The notes below the pieces were generated by a model. The model had not been told where the DNA came from and did no database searches. It saw only the letters and a list, made by a program, of their open reading frames with translations. From Agelaius tricolor (taxonomy: Eukaryota > Chordata > Aves > Passeriformes > Icteridae): a stretch of DNA of 64,000 nt. Position 1 is the stretch's first letter; the number at the start of each line of letters is the position of its first letter. The stretch lies in contig JALJCS010000001.1 of the NCBI GenBank assembly GCA_023055355.1, positions 47,931,381 through 47,995,380 on the forward strand. Reading direction: 5' to 3'. The position numbers were made by a program, and so were the translations under genes. This document shows positions 50,873-64,000 of the stretch, in pieces.

Positions 50873-52158
50873 CCTAGAGACATTACCTTTGTATCACTGG
50901 CAAGGATAACCACTGCTAATCTTCAACAGGCAAGTAAACCTTTACTGGGAAACACCATAAAAGCTGCCTCACCTGGTCTTCAAGAAGAATCAGAACCACA
51001 CCAGCAATGCTTAGGCACAGAAGTGAGCCAGGCTTTCATTCTTTGCTTGCACTGAGAAAATTGCTGCTGCCACCTTTATCTGATAAAAACAGACCAGTAC
51101 CCTGTTCTCCTGAAATGTGATGATGCTAATTCCTTACTCAGAGAACAAGTGCTATTTTCAGTTCTTCCACTGGGAAAAAAAACCCCACATGCGTATTTAA
51201 AAAAAACCCAAACCTCTGGCACTTAGCCATGACAAAGAGCCAAAACTAATATGATTTCCTACAAACACTGGAATGTACTCTGCAAAACAGCTACGGTCCA
51301 GTGCGTATCAACTGCTGGTGGCCTTCCCCTACAGCTAACTACACACTGCCCACATTAGCTACCAATCATTTCAACCTCAGGCAATGCACTGTTGTTCATT
51401 ATCTCCACTTCTAGCTTTCAAGCATTTTATAATGAAATATTTTAAATGTTGGAGTCAGAATTTATTTCTTCTGATGCCTTTCAGTATGTTGAATTAAAGC
51501 ATGCATAGACCTTAACCATCTGTTAGTTTAAACAAAGGTAGTTATCAAGTCATGTGAATGGAGGCTACTTGGAAAATAATGACAATTACAGTGAATTTCA
51601 CTCACACCAAGTTCACAGTTCAGATATGAAGCTGTAAGAGGGTAAATAACTGCACTTAGCCAAAAATGGAATGCATGAGACTTATAAAGCAAGAGCATCT
51701 TAGTTCAAAACATGACCCCAAGCAAATACCAGGAATTATCTGGGAATCTATCAATCCCCACCCATATTTTGATCAGAGGAATAAAAAACAAAACAAAACC
51801 CCAAGTCACTAAAGAATAAGCAGGTTTGTCCAAGTGATGATCAAAATGTTTTTCTAAAACAGGCAAATACTTCAAAAAGCAAAATACTTTTAACTTACAC
51901 AATCCTATACAGCCTGTTACTCTGCTGAGCTTTTCATCAAGTTTCCAGGAGTGAGGATGATTACAGAGGAAGCCCACAAACTTTACTGACTGTAGGTGGC
52001 TAATCAAAGAGTGTCTACCCAACCAATCAAGGTGTAGGTATCTATTCAGCTGGCCTTTCTACAGACAACTGAGCTGCAGCTGGATGAGGCTGTGTGAACA
52101 TGGCCCAAAACTACATGTTTAGACAGGCAAAAGAGAGTTTCACAGTGTAGACAGAAAA

Positions 52159-52210
52159 GTTGGATAAATCTGTCCAATGGCTGCCCATAGGTTGGATAAA
52201 TCTGCCCATT
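52159..52210. repeat. Imperfect 32-bp direct repeat
   Basis: GTTGGATAAATCTG occurs at 52159 and 52191, followed by TCCAATGG and CCCATTGG respectively. The spacing is 32 bp. This looks like a local duplication with a little divergence. Confidence 0.75.
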
Positions 52211-53703
52211 GGACTATGGATCCCATCCACAGCACCATTAATTAGTAATGCAAAATTCCTGAAGAGAAAGTACCAAAATCTGAATAAAGTTTTCAAGGTT
52301 AAAAACTCTTATCTAGATGGAAGCCTTTTCCTTACTAGAACAGCTTGGCATTTCTGAATGCTAATACAAGCGTGAGAAATACAGGTTTGTAATGAGCATT
52401 GCTTTAGTCTTCAAAGCAGAGTGCTCACTGTGGAGACACAACAAACATAATTCTTTATTTCATGCAGCCTGCTGTACTCCTGGCCTTCAAATACCTGTGT
52501 CCTATCTCAGTTTGCAATGATAAACATAACAGGTTGATTTTGTCACTTCTGCCTACATCCATTTGCTTTTGTAACCGAGTAATTTTTGTTGACAGGAAGA
52601 AAATCAAATGTACATCATTCCTCCAACTGAGCCATCTGAACTTTAACAAGTACAAATACTCACATATCAGCTGAAAATTGCAGATTTTGTTGCCCAGAAA
52701 AAAGGTGAAGAAAGCCAGATTGCTGTCAGTTTTCACTAATAACTAAGCTAAGTGGAATTGCTTTCCACATTATCCTCCTCCTGCTGATCAGAAGCCAACT
52801 GTTTCACCACAGAGGTGCACACAAGTGGTTGATCACTTCAACTCAAGACCTGCGGCTCAGGATGTGACTTCGTGGTCAGCTGAACAGAGATGAGGGAGGG
52901 CTACAACCTACAATCAGAGGTAGTGGCTCCTCACACCCACCCCCCTCTCTAACTACTCACTGTCACCTGCTGCACTAGCATCCATGGTGACCCACAAAGG
53001 TGAGATAATCTGCCCTTTCAGTACAGGTCTGCAATGTGCAAAAGGAACTCTAACAGGCTGGAAAGACAGGCATAATATAGTAACAAATCTGTTTAGAGAA
53101 CAAACCAACACAGGCTAAAACAAAGAAAAACAAATCAGGAGACCCTAAAGGCCTATTTCCACTTTTTTCCTCTTGAAGAAACTATCACAGTGCCCTTCCT
53201 AAACTGAAATGTCATGAGGTGCCAAAATGACACAAGGGAAAAGCTTATGCAGCACAGCCCCATATGATAGGAACAGTGAACCTTATTCCTAAACAAGGGC
53301 TCATGACTCACATTCATTAAATTTATCCTATTGACCTGCTTCAAGTATTGTTTTTGCAGCAGAACCCATGTTCCAGAAAATGCTGCCAGCCAAAGGCCAT
53401 CTTCACCTGCCAGATGAGTTACAACTGTGGTGTCTTGGTTTTTTGCATGAAAGTGCTGACAGATAAAACCACTAAATCCCTGTCTCCCTTGACTCAATGA
53501 GAAAAATTCCATTAGCTTAATGCATTTTAGCCAAAGGTACTTACAAACATCTGAAAACACCTGGGGGGTAAAAAGTGGGAAAGGTCACGTTCTGTTGATG
53601 TCAACTCAGCAGAGTTGCTTGGCACACAAGTAAACATATGATGAGTCAAAAACAAAAGCCAACTAAGTAAGGATAAAGCAAATACAAAATAACAGCAGCT
53701 TAC

Positions 53704-53747
53704 CTTTTGAGGTGGTGGTCCGTGGTCATCCAGATAAGTGGAATTTC
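53704..53747 (-). CDS. UST: UST exon 2 (44 bp, luminal stem)
   Basis: This is a 44-bp micro-exon of uronyl 2-O-sulfotransferase, a Golgi type II membrane enzyme. UST moves sulfate from PAPS to the 2-OH of uronic acid residues, mainly iduronate in dermatan sulfate and also glucuronate in chondroitin sulfate. Read on the minus strand, the exon follows a TTTGTAG acceptor, starts with the last two bases of a Gly codon and gives NSTYLDDHGPPPQK, then meets a GTAAGC donor. It enters at phase 1 and ends on a full codon, so it joins exon 3 in frame. NST is an N-glycosylation sequon. From memory the human protein reads PPPSK here, so S-to-Q is the only visible difference. The segment is the stem between the membrane anchor and the sulfotransferase domain. 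Confidence 0.93.
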
Positions 53748-56700
53748 CTACAAAAATAAGAAGGATGGAGATAAACAAAAGCCATCCAACGCAACTTCAA
53801 ACTTTCCAATTCATGGAACCAGTACATCTCTATCCCACAAGTTTTGTGGTGTCAAATAATTCAAGGAAAATAAATTCCCTCTGCTTTAATTTTTGATTAA
53901 CAAATAATCTATTTGACTACATTTGTAATACATTAGATGCACATTGCCATTTTACAAAAAAAACTACACACCCCAAGGTAGCTTTAATGAATCAATCAGT
54001 ATTCAGTTATTTGTATGACAAAAAATTGCCAGCTGCATCCTTGAACATTTTGAGCAAGTGAGCATGGTTAACTTCAAAAAGTTTTCTTAAAAATCAAGTA
54101 TCAAAGGCCTTTATCAAATTTTGGTCTGATGGAACTGACAAGCATTCACTTCTCTCTCTTTTAACTGTATTTTTCCCAACCTCCAAGCTACTTTTTTGTT
54201 CCTAAACAGCACTGATCGAATGGGAGTGGTATTCTCATGTAATTGCACCTGCCTTTTCAAGATGTTTGCTAAATTCAGACAAAGCTTCAGGGGAAAAAAA
54301 AGCGCTTCTAAACAAGTTCACCCTTCTTAGCTACAATAAAAAGATAACAATTTCAGACTTTTTACCTCTTCCTTACAAACACACACTGATACATAAAGTA
54401 CACATTCCCCCACACACATAAGCTATCTTCTGTGACTGCACCTCCCGAACCCTTCTCTATTTTAATACCCTAAAAGTATTAATCATGTGCTTTCCCAACA
54501 CCTTCCAGCAGATAATGAAACCTTGCAGCAAGCCTAAAATTTCCCCTTGGGCCATACATGCCTCTCCTCTCAGTCATGCTCCGACCAAAGACAGAAAAAA
54601 TACCTCTGGCTCTAACCATACATCAGTATGGAGTATGAGAATTAGTTTTACAAGTATCTACTAGACATCCTAAAGGCACATGGAAGAGGACTTTAAAAAG
54701 CTTGTTCTGCTCATGAGCTCCTGGGGCATTGAATAGGCAACAGAAACACATGTTAGTGGGATAAAGCATAATTCAGAACCAAAGGGCTTTTTTCTTTACG
54801 ATCTGGCCAAATCCCTCATTTTTCCAAGTGCCAAAACCTGCCTCCCAGAGGTGTCTGCATCTGAGTGTTACAGTTACAGAAAAAGGAGATGAAGCTTTAG
54901 TGTGGAATATTCAATAGCACCCACATCAGTGCTGGGGGCTGGTTCAGCAGGAAAAGCAAGGGGCTGGAAGTGGAAGGGCCACCAATCCCTTTGCTGGACT
55001 CTTGGGAGAGGCAGCCACCACCTGGATCACATCATCTTGGGGTGAGAGAGCCTGCAGATCACCACCACTGCCACAGCATGATGAATTTCTATGTGCAACA
55101 AGAAATTGGGATTACTTCTCTGAAGTACTTTGCTTTCTGCTTTTCCAGCACATGTTACAAAGCCATGAAAATTTCAGTCAAAAGGCTTCCAACTCATCTA
55201 AAGGGAAGTCCCAATACCCCAAATACATTTTTACATATGTATGTACCTTGATCTTGCAAGAGTCTGTGCAACTAAAAAAGCCTGAACAGTAACTTTTTTA
55301 CGGTCCCCTGAAATCACAGATCATCTTCTGACGCATACCAGAAACTCATCTCTCTATACATTTGACACAAATACCCACCCTTTGAACAATCCAGTAACTT
55401 AATTTAATGCCATAGATAATACGGCTGATGTCCTACATTCAGGACAATTTCTTTATCCATCCCTCTCATATGATTCTGCTCGCTAGGGAAGAAATTCAGC
55501 TCCCAGACTGCTAAAAGAGTTGGCAGTCTGGTTTTCTCTTACAGTAGCTACTCCACACACAGTGACATAGAATTGAAAATAAGCATTTTCAAGCATTTCT
55601 CCTCCCACTTAATCTGGGATGAGAGCAAGGAAAACTTCTCATTCAGAATTTACCTTTCCTGTAGAACCAGGCTGTTGCTAGTTTGCAGCAGCTTTCTCCT
55701 CTTTGCAATTTGGCAAGCAGAAAGATTGACACTTATTGATAAAAACATTCCTTACAGTTTTCTCATTGTGTCAGGAAAACTGTTTCATTTTGATACCTAA
55801 CAAAAAAGTGATGTTTGTTGTCTAAGCAACCTATCACACTAGAGAAGTCATAAACATTAGATGAAAGCTACTAATTTTAAAAAAAATTAGCAAAACTTAA
55901 GTTTCATAATTGGTTTTAAAGTGGTAACAGGAGTAACAGTTTTTTCTCGTGTCTCCCCAAAACAAATGCAATTTATGCTTACCTAAATAAAAAGGAATAT
56001 TAATTACATATGTATTAACTATCTTTACCAATCACCTATCACAGCCAATTTCACAGTAGAGAAGAACTTGAATTACTAGTCAGGAGTTTACACAGCATCT
56101 TATAGTGCAGCATCAAGAGTGTCAGAATTATATCACAGAAACTTTTTTGAGATATTTCATAAAATTAAAGAGCTTATAACTAATTTCACCTCTCTGTGTC
56201 AGTAATGGATGTTCTTAGTACGGAGACTGCATTCTCCTTCCTTGGAAATTTTCAAATTATCAAAACGACATGGAAATATCTCTAGCTTTGAACATATGCC
56301 TTGTAGATTTGATTTCAGTAATCAAAATGTTGTTTTTTCACAGCACAGTCTAGTTACTACTGTACCCACTTACAACACAATAGTAGAATTATAGGCCATT
56401 TTAGAATAGTTGTTTTCACAGCAGTTGCATGCTCAAATTCAGAAGCTACAAACTGACAGAAACTAATTGCCAGGGCAACACAAGTGAAGGAGGAAACTGA
56501 GTATCGATTTGAAACCTGGTCAGAATTACTCACAAGGAGCAGGGGAAGGAAAGCTGCAGACAGCCCCCACTGCTCTGCAGTGCCCCACACTCCATGTGCA
56601 GAGCTGGTTACTGTCCCATGGCACAGCTCTCCTCCTGCTCCCCAGGCACCTGAGCCAGAGTCAATCTCAGTGTCCACAGGTTGCCACATCAATTTAACAT

Positions 56701-59700
56701 TCTGAATTCTTTTGGGTTCAAGTTTTAATTGTGAAATTTTCTTTCAGTAATAAAAGCAAAACCCTTTGCTGCATGATTTATACCATACACTAAGCAAAAC
56801 ACACTAAAATAACTCCACAAATCCAGCTGCAATGGAGTGCAGCAGCAGCCTGTGAGCTACACCAGCCAGCTCCTTAACCCCATGAAGCCCAGCAGTGCCC
56901 TCACTGATCACTGAATTACAGACCTCAGCTTGCTTTCCCTCTGTCTGCAAAAATGGGGCCACACTACAGGAACCATAATGCATTCAGAAATGTAATAATG
57001 AAAAATGGGCATCTATGCAAAAGGCCTGAAAGAAAGAGGATGACTTTCTAACACAAGAGGTCATGAAAATCTTATTAAGCATTACTACCAGGATGGGTGT
57101 TTGCAAGTTTTAAAAACTTAAACAGGGTGCCACTTTTACACATAGGGCCACTTTTCAGACAATATATATCAAATTAGGTTAGTTTAAAAACAGAAGAAAA
57201 ATTCAGCATTATAGAAACTGCAACCACTGGAAAGTACAAGGTAAAGCCAATCCATGAACTACCAGCTACTAACGGCTGACATAGTAGGAGCATTGCACAG
57301 TAAAAATCAGACTTAGGCTTGTTAATGCAATTGTAATAAACATTTGAGGTTAGGTACAATGCTTTTGGTATCCATTCCTATATAAGGTGGAGAATATTAT
57401 TTTACAGCTTTTATATGCCATGGCACAGACAACATGTGCTTGATGTCACTATGTGCCACAAGAAGAGAAGAGGCTTTTTGTGGTAGAAAAGGTAAAGTGA
57501 TAGAAGAGAGAATCATCTTTCCTCACTAGGAACCTTGTCCATTGCCCCAAAGCAACCGATGGCATTAAATTATTAGGATAACTTCTTCCAACTCCTCTAA
57601 TAAAGCTTTAATAAAGGCATCATTGCTTTTTTTCTGCTAACAAGATTATTTTTGTTTTTCCTGTTTTGGTTTTTTCCCCTTGGAGTATTTACTCTTCAAA
57701 AAGGAAATTTTCTGCCTTCCTGTAATAGCACAAAAGTCTAAGGCATTAGAAACAAGTCAGACAAAATAATCAAGTCTCAAAACAAGTGGTATTACACATT
57801 CCACAAACACTTGGGCTGGCTGAACATGTCTCCTCCACACTCTGCCAGAAAGGATAAAAAAAAAGAGTCAGCTTTAGTATAGAAAATGTTGAATACATGG
57901 AGGCAGTCCAGACTTTTCCATAATTCATTATCTTTGAGGTTAAGTGAATCAGCTGTATGCAAAATCTTTGGGGAAACCTTGTGGTTATGTTCCTTTCTTC
58001 TTGGAATCACTGAAGTGTGGGGGTTTTGCTTGAAACAAGCCAAGTTTAAAGAGAGAAAGATGGTCAGTCAACCAGGATTAAGGACAAATATTGCTGTGTA
58101 CAGTTCAGAACCACAGATAATGAAAGTAACTGCAATTCTGGAAAAACACCTTTTCAAAAAATACTGGAGAGTACAGGAATAGAAGTAAATGGACTTAGGC
58201 ATGAACTGAAGACCCTTTGATAGCAACTGAAACAGTGTGACTCTACTTGAACAGTTCAGATATCCCATAGAAAGAACTGTGTAAAGATAGGGAGAGAAAG
58301 CCAACACTGAAAATGTGGAGCTTGGATTATTTTTCTGGAGCAGGGTTTTCCCTTGTAGGGAATCACAAGCAGCAGCCTAAGGGAGCTGGGACCCAGCTAA
58401 GGCCAAATTTAATTTGTCTTGTGAAAATCCTTCTTTGTTCTTTTCACTTGGTCACCACCTCAAATTTCCAGGCGCCAATACATCCTCTACTGGCAAACAA
58501 TCCCTTAGGCCCTCTGATGTTTAAAGGAAAGGAACAGTTTAACAGCTGCCTGAAGAGCCTTCTAGTCTGGAAGTCAGACCCTGAAGAATAATTTCCCCAC
58601 CAAGCCCCTCTAATCATTAAGAGCTGCACCTTCAAAATAAACTGAAGTGCCAGTGAGTTATCAGAAGATGATAAATTCTGCTGTGCTTCCTTCTTTATTC
58701 TTTTTCCCTCCCAATTAAGCAGCGGACACACTTAGAAATTTCATGGATATTTCTACATCTGAAACAATATGATTTTCTTAGTCATCATGTCTTGGAGCCC
58801 TCTGTGGTCCAAAGGCAGGAAGGGAGTTAGGAACTAGAACTTGAAAACCAGCAGATTAGCAGAATGATGTTGCCCACAGCTCAAATCAAACCTAACAGGA
58901 AAAACACTGCTAATGCTGAGGTAGCACAGCCACACCAGCTTTCACAAAGGAAAGTTTTCACAGAGGTGGACAGAGAACATAAACACAGCAAAACATAGCA
59001 AAACCTCACTGACCATTCTGCACTGGAATACAAAGTGATTTATTGTCCTTTGTTCCATTACATATAAAAAGCTGCATACCTATAACTAGCTTCCTCTGTG
59101 CAAGACTATACTCCTATAAAAATTTTCATTTTTAACCACAAAATAGTTAAAGTAAACATTATTTTTTAAAGAATTTCAGAATGTTTTTTTTTTTCTTTTC
59201 TTGCCTTCAAAATAATTTTGGTTATTTTAAAAATAATATATTCAATAAAACCAACTAACCACAACAACAAAAGCCCACCTACAGCCAAAAAAACAAAACC
59301 AAACCAGCACCAAGTCCACATTCATTTCACTCTACATCACTCCACACAATAAAGGAAAAAAGCTGGAACATGACTAAAATACCTATTTTGCTTTATTAAC
59401 CAGTGACCTGAACCCTAGAAATTATATAATTCATCCTCATCATTATATAATTCATATTTGATTACCTACAAGTTTTTTACTTCTAACACAATTAGGAGAG
59501 AAACTGGCACATTTAAGGAGAGTTTTGAAAAACTTACTGACAATTCTGCATATATGTTATATATGAAAGTACCACTGGAACACAGGATATGAAGGGTTTG
59601 AATAACAGGAGGTTCTAAACCAGTATAGGATATAAAATCCATTAGATGACCCTCCTCTTGCAAAGAAAGGAGACTTCAGAAGGCAAAGCTACTCCAAAAT

Positions 59701-62700
59701 CACAGAATTCAGAATGCTCTCTGAATTGTGAGCATTTAAAAATGTACAGACAGGCGTTTCATTTAATTGTTTTGTCAATAAACTGCTTTATTAATACTGG
59801 GGGAAGGAAGGGGGAAAAATTAACATTTAATCAATAAATAAAACAGCCCCACCAGGTACTTTCCTGCACACAAAGGAAAAGCACATATACAGCTCTACTG
59901 AGACACTGCAGAGAAAACCTAATGACTAAAAAAAAAGGTGCCATTAAGCCAAACTACTGCAATTTTATTTTAATTCATTTTGCTATGTAAACAAAGACTG
60001 TGATCTGTCTTTGTGGCCTAACAGCTCTTTACTAAATGCACTTCAAAGACCCATTAACTTGTTGCTAACTTCAGTCTACTTTTCAGATAGTTCTTAAATT
60101 CAGAATTCTGTTCTCACACAGCAAGTGGGCACAGATATATATATATAAATATGGTGTCCTTTTTTTTCTCCTGAAATATTTTTATTTTATCTTCTGTCAA
60201 AAAACGTGCCAAATATTTTGTAATGACTTCTATTCTTTTCTTAATTTCCTCAGCAAGACTTACCTTAACTAAATGCAGAGTCAGTTCTATAAATACACAC
60301 AGGTGTTCCTGAGGGAAAAAAAAAAATCTCTCGAGATGTGTGGTCAAAGAATACCTACAGCTACACAGCCACCAACAAACCTGTTGAAAACTTAAAGGGG
60401 CAAGTTGGGAAAAGATCACAGTTCAACAGCTGAACTGCCATCCACTGAAATAATACAGACACACACTGGTCTCTGACTTCATTTCTTCAGCTGGACAATG
60501 TGAGAATAATAATGGACACTGTATGAAATTATTATGGCTGAACACAAAAATGATCAGAGTAGAGCAGAAAACAGCAAGTTAGAGAGTAGTTAGAAACATC
60601 CGACAGTTGTAAATAGGCTTGACTCCATGACATCCAGGTAGCATTCTTGGGAACCTGCCTGCAGAAGGCTGCAGTAACAACTACCTGAGTATTAACAGGG
60701 ATTGGATGACTCAAAATATGGCTGAAAGAAAATTCTCTGAAATTAGCTATCAAAACCCAACACTCTTAAACCGGAAACAGAAAAATGTTGCCACAACCAG
60801 GGGATGAAGACTGGACAGCACTGAAGACACCTAAGAGGAAATTAGTCAAGCATCTGCCAGCAATGACCCAGGTGTTATCATGCTGCTTTAGAACCAACAG
60901 GCAAATTAAGCCAGGTCCTATTCCAGCAATATTTCTTTTTAATGATTATCTCCTTTTTTTTTTTGTTTGTTTTTAATCAGGCAAACTTCCCTTCAGCGTT
61001 CTTCTGGATCCTATTACTCAATATTCTCATCCATTACTTGAAAGATGCATTAAAGAGCACCGGTATCAAATTTGATAACAAAACCAAATGAAGGGACTTA
61101 AAATCTGCTGAAACTCTGAGGAGAACAGAAACATACTGATCCTTTAAAGCAATGGTCTGAAAATACAAGATACAATCCAGTAAAAACAAGCATACAAATT
61201 TGAACTTGGAAAAGGGCAACATCTTCATAAAAGCAGAACGGAAACTAAGTGCAAACTGCAGAAAAGAGCCGTGATGGGAGGTGAAAATCAGTTCCCCTCC
61301 TTTGGATTTCTTTGAGCACTCTGTGAAAGTTTTTCAGGAAGATTCTTCCACTCCAGCTGAATGTATAGAGATAGTTCCACTAGCTTGGTAAGAAGTTCAT
61401 TTTAATTGATTGTCACATGACAAAACTTTTTAAGACTTAGGATGACTCAATTTTCTCCTTTTCCTCCCAAGTGAGAGATAACTGCATTAATACTTGCAAG
61501 CCATTTGACTTCTTCAGAGAAAACTGCTTTCCCCAGTGCTGTGCAGAATGCAGGCACAGCAGAGGGGAAATACATGCATGATGCAGAGGAAGAAACTCCA
61601 TGGGAGTGATGGTGGCACGGCCATGGTACTTCCCCTTTCAGTGCACACATTCTGCCACACAGGAACAGCACAGCCAGCACAGGAGACCTCCCTCTCTCTG
61701 CACAGCTGAGCTACAGGACTGCAAGTCCACAGATGAACCTTGTCTTTACAAGGCTCCCCTTCCCAAAGTGATGACACTGAGGCTGAGGGACGGACATAGT
61801 ACATAATGATGAAGCTTCAATGAAGACCTTGTCAAGTGCAAGGCCTCCCAGTCTCACTTCACTCTGCCACTCAGGCTACAAACTCCAGGGTATCTGTATC
61901 TGACCAGACACTTTCTCAGATGATACCAGTCAAGAGTTTCCTCTTACATCAGTGCCAGACATCAGCTCTGCTCTTTCACATGATGTTTTTCCAGAGACAA
62001 GAGTTTAAATAATAAAACTTAACCCAACTTGCAAGCTTTACTCCTGTCTGCTGCATTTTTGCAGATATATTTCTGTCCTTTCCCCCTGCACAGGCAATCT
62101 TGGCAAACAGCAAGTCAATGAATGTTGGAAAACACCCAGCTGGCAAGTCACCAGTTATTCAAGGAAGACTTTTATTACTATTATTAGTATTATTAAGAAC
62201 TACACTGCAAATGCTATCCAGAAGGAGTGGTTTGTTGGGTGTTTGGTTTGAAGTTCCTGTCCCTGGAGGCACATTTCCGAGAAGCTGCCTAGGTCTGTGG
62301 TCTGACCCCAGCAGCACCTTCCTAGCAGAGAAAAAATGAACACGCTTCACAGAATATTGGTCACATAGATCTCTAAAAGAATTACTCATATTTTTATTGT
62401 GCTGAAGCCAAATGAGTTTTCCTTGCGTGTGCTTCTCACAACATCTGAGTCATATAGTTGCTATGATTTTGTCACACATCTTTACAGAGGCAGCTGCATT
62501 TAGGAAAATAGACCCCCCACACGAGGTAGCCTGACAAGATTGAGCTGTATGTCTGTTTTGCACTTTCTCCATAATTCAGGTTCTTTTAGTATCTGATTTT
62601 AAAAGGTACAAATTAAAATTTTTAAAAAGAACCTTTTTACAAGTCTGTCTCCTTTTCCTCCTAACCAGTTTTTTATGCCACAGGAGAACCATTGTACAAC

Positions 62701-64000
62701 TCTACCATATACTTATATGCCCCCTGAAAAGCAAGAACATTCTATGTAAGAAGCAGCTATCTTTGTATTGCTTTCTTTTCTGAATACAGAATTAAAAAAG
62801 AAAAAAAAAAGAACTACAAATTGTTTAATCATTATTAACTTCCCATCCTCCAAGGTCTTAAGAGACACAAAATTAGAAGTAGCATTTCTTGCCAAGTCTG
62901 TTAAGATGCCTATAACTGCAAAATGGAGCATATAAGTAGGTCAGATAAGGAACATAATGTACCTAAATGAGCTATTTCTTCTTTATGACACATTAGCATA
63001 AAATTTTATTAATCTCTACTAAATAAAATACTACAGCTTCAGATGGCTTTCGAGACTTCAACATGATTTAATAGAAATATTTTCCATTACTATAAATCCT
63101 TTGGCCAAACTACTCATTTTTCACACTATCCAGCTTCTATTCATGAAGACATTTTAACTCCTCCCTACCCCAGCCTCAAACAGATGCATTTGAGTGACAC
63201 AAAGACTTCTCAGTGAAAGAGTTTTGTATTTTTAGAATTTCTGTAAAGAAACTGCACATTCAAAAACAAGGGATGAGATTTAGCAAGCAAAGTGGATTGC
63301 ACTAGAATTAAACCTGCCTTTCTATTTCAGCACCCTTTCATCTCCTGCAACTGTAAAAGTAGAGGATTAACCCCATTCTTGCCATTCCAAACCCTTGCTA
63401 TACACAAGTTCCACTTTAGATTTCAGCCTTTACTGAGAAGAATCTTTTTGTTACACGGACTTCAGTAACTTAAAAGGTAGCTTAATAGGTGACTTAAAAG
63501 TATTTCAGGAAGTACTTTCTTCCTCTACAAGACACTGCAAGACTCCAGCACAAACCTTATCATTTATGTCTAGAAATATTACCTTTTCTGCCTTTAGCCT
63601 CATTTCTCATGATCTTAAATAAGATTTCTACCCATTTATGTATGAGTGGATGATAGACTGATTTGTAAACATTTGGTAGGATGCCCTATGAAAAAAAAAA
63701 AAGGAATTAATTGTTTTGCTCTTCAAAATCTAATCATTAGTGTCATCATTACTGCAGCTGAGGACCCACTATGTATAAACCAGGATTACCTGTGTGAAAG
63801 ACACTACACAGCCCTCATGAGTTTCATCAACTCAGGCATATCCAACAGTAAATACAAACACATACCAATTTGAAACAGCAAAAGTTTGGCTATCCATTTT
63901 TTGATAAGCATTTTGTATCTTTCAATTTTCAAAAGTTTGAGTGAAAACCTTTAGAAGACAAGTTTTCAGATGTATTGATTAATTCTTGCTGCCTTAAGCT
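53748..64000 (-). other. UST: UST intron 1, partial
   Basis: The downstream 10.25 kb of intron 1, directly before the 44-bp exon. It is AT-rich with poly-T tracts, a short (AT)n at 60134-60148 and a 14-bp direct repeat (ATTATATAATTCAT) at 59421 and 59442. No exon, RNA gene or clear transposon was recognised. The first UST exon is not here. Confidence 0.8.

Larger units (their letters stand above)
37267..53703 (-). other. UST: UST intron 2
   Basis: A 16437-bp intron. It carries two ERVL-like solo LTRs in plus orientation (47.05-47.64 and about 49.80-50.87 kb), a worn CR1 end at 48.6-48.7 kb, a 26-bp duplication at 49.4 kb, a 32-bp-spaced repeat at 52.16 kb and a hairpin at 40.5 kb. From 37.3 to 47.0 kb and from 50.9 to 53.7 kb I see no gene. 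Confidence 0.85.
1..64000 (-). other. UST: UST gene body, partial (intron 5 to intron 1)
   Basis: The whole window lies inside one minus-strand gene. Four exons whose translations match uronyl 2-O-sulfotransferase occur in the correct N-to-C order from high to low coordinates, and their splice phases fit each other. The gene is incomplete at both ends: the exon for the cytoplasmic tail and membrane anchor is above 64000, and the exons after the residues ERYL are below 1. Intron sizes seen are 16437 bp (intron 2), 7239 bp (intron 3) and 16482 bp (intron 4). Exon numbers assume that the 44-bp exon is the second, as I recall for vertebrate UST. Confidence 0.93.

Overview
The window is vertebrate nuclear DNA from a bird. 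Avian-type CR1 retroposons, including 3' ends with the ATTCTATTCT-like tail, and avian ERVL/ERVK-like solo LTRs are inserted into AT-rich intronic sequence. The species cannot be fixed. The LTR families would suit a neoavian or passerine bird, but that is inference only.

The only cellular gene I can support is UST (uronyl 2-O-sulfotransferase), on the minus strand. Four consecutive internal coding exons are present: 53704-53747, 37111-37266, 29792-29871 and 13156-13309. They total 434 bp (about 144 codons), have GT/AG splice sites and join in one reading frame without a stop. Together they carry the end of the luminal stem, the 5'-phosphosulfate (PAPS) site, the likely catalytic His segment and the 3'-phosphate site. 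The first exon (cytoplasmic tail, transmembrane anchor) lies beyond base 64000. The C-terminal exons lie before base 1.

Layout, left to right: 1-13155 is part of intron 5, with a CR1 3' end (5060-5285), an 85-bp minisatellite of about seven copies (7251-7851) and small duplications and hairpins. 13156-13309 is exon 5. 13310-29791 is intron 4, with a short CR1 end (18118-18259), a 1.55-kb decayed CR1 ORF2/3' fragment (24995-26546) and a minus-strand LTR with TATA box and polyadenylation signal (about 27915-28400). 29792-29871 is exon 4. 29872-37110 is intron 3. 37111-37266 is exon 3. 37267-53703 is intron 2, with two plus-strand ERVL-like solo LTRs (47049-47644 and about 49802-50872) and a worn CR1 end. 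53704-53747 is the 44-bp exon 2. 53748-64000 is the start-side intron 1, without a recognisable gene.

I found no previously undescribed gene system. The most checkable points are the minisatellite that is open in several frames on both strands, the same-sense LTR polyadenylation signal 1.7 kb downstream of UST exon 4, and the two antisense LTRs in intron 2. Other ORFs of 60-160 codons look like chance or repeat-derived frames.
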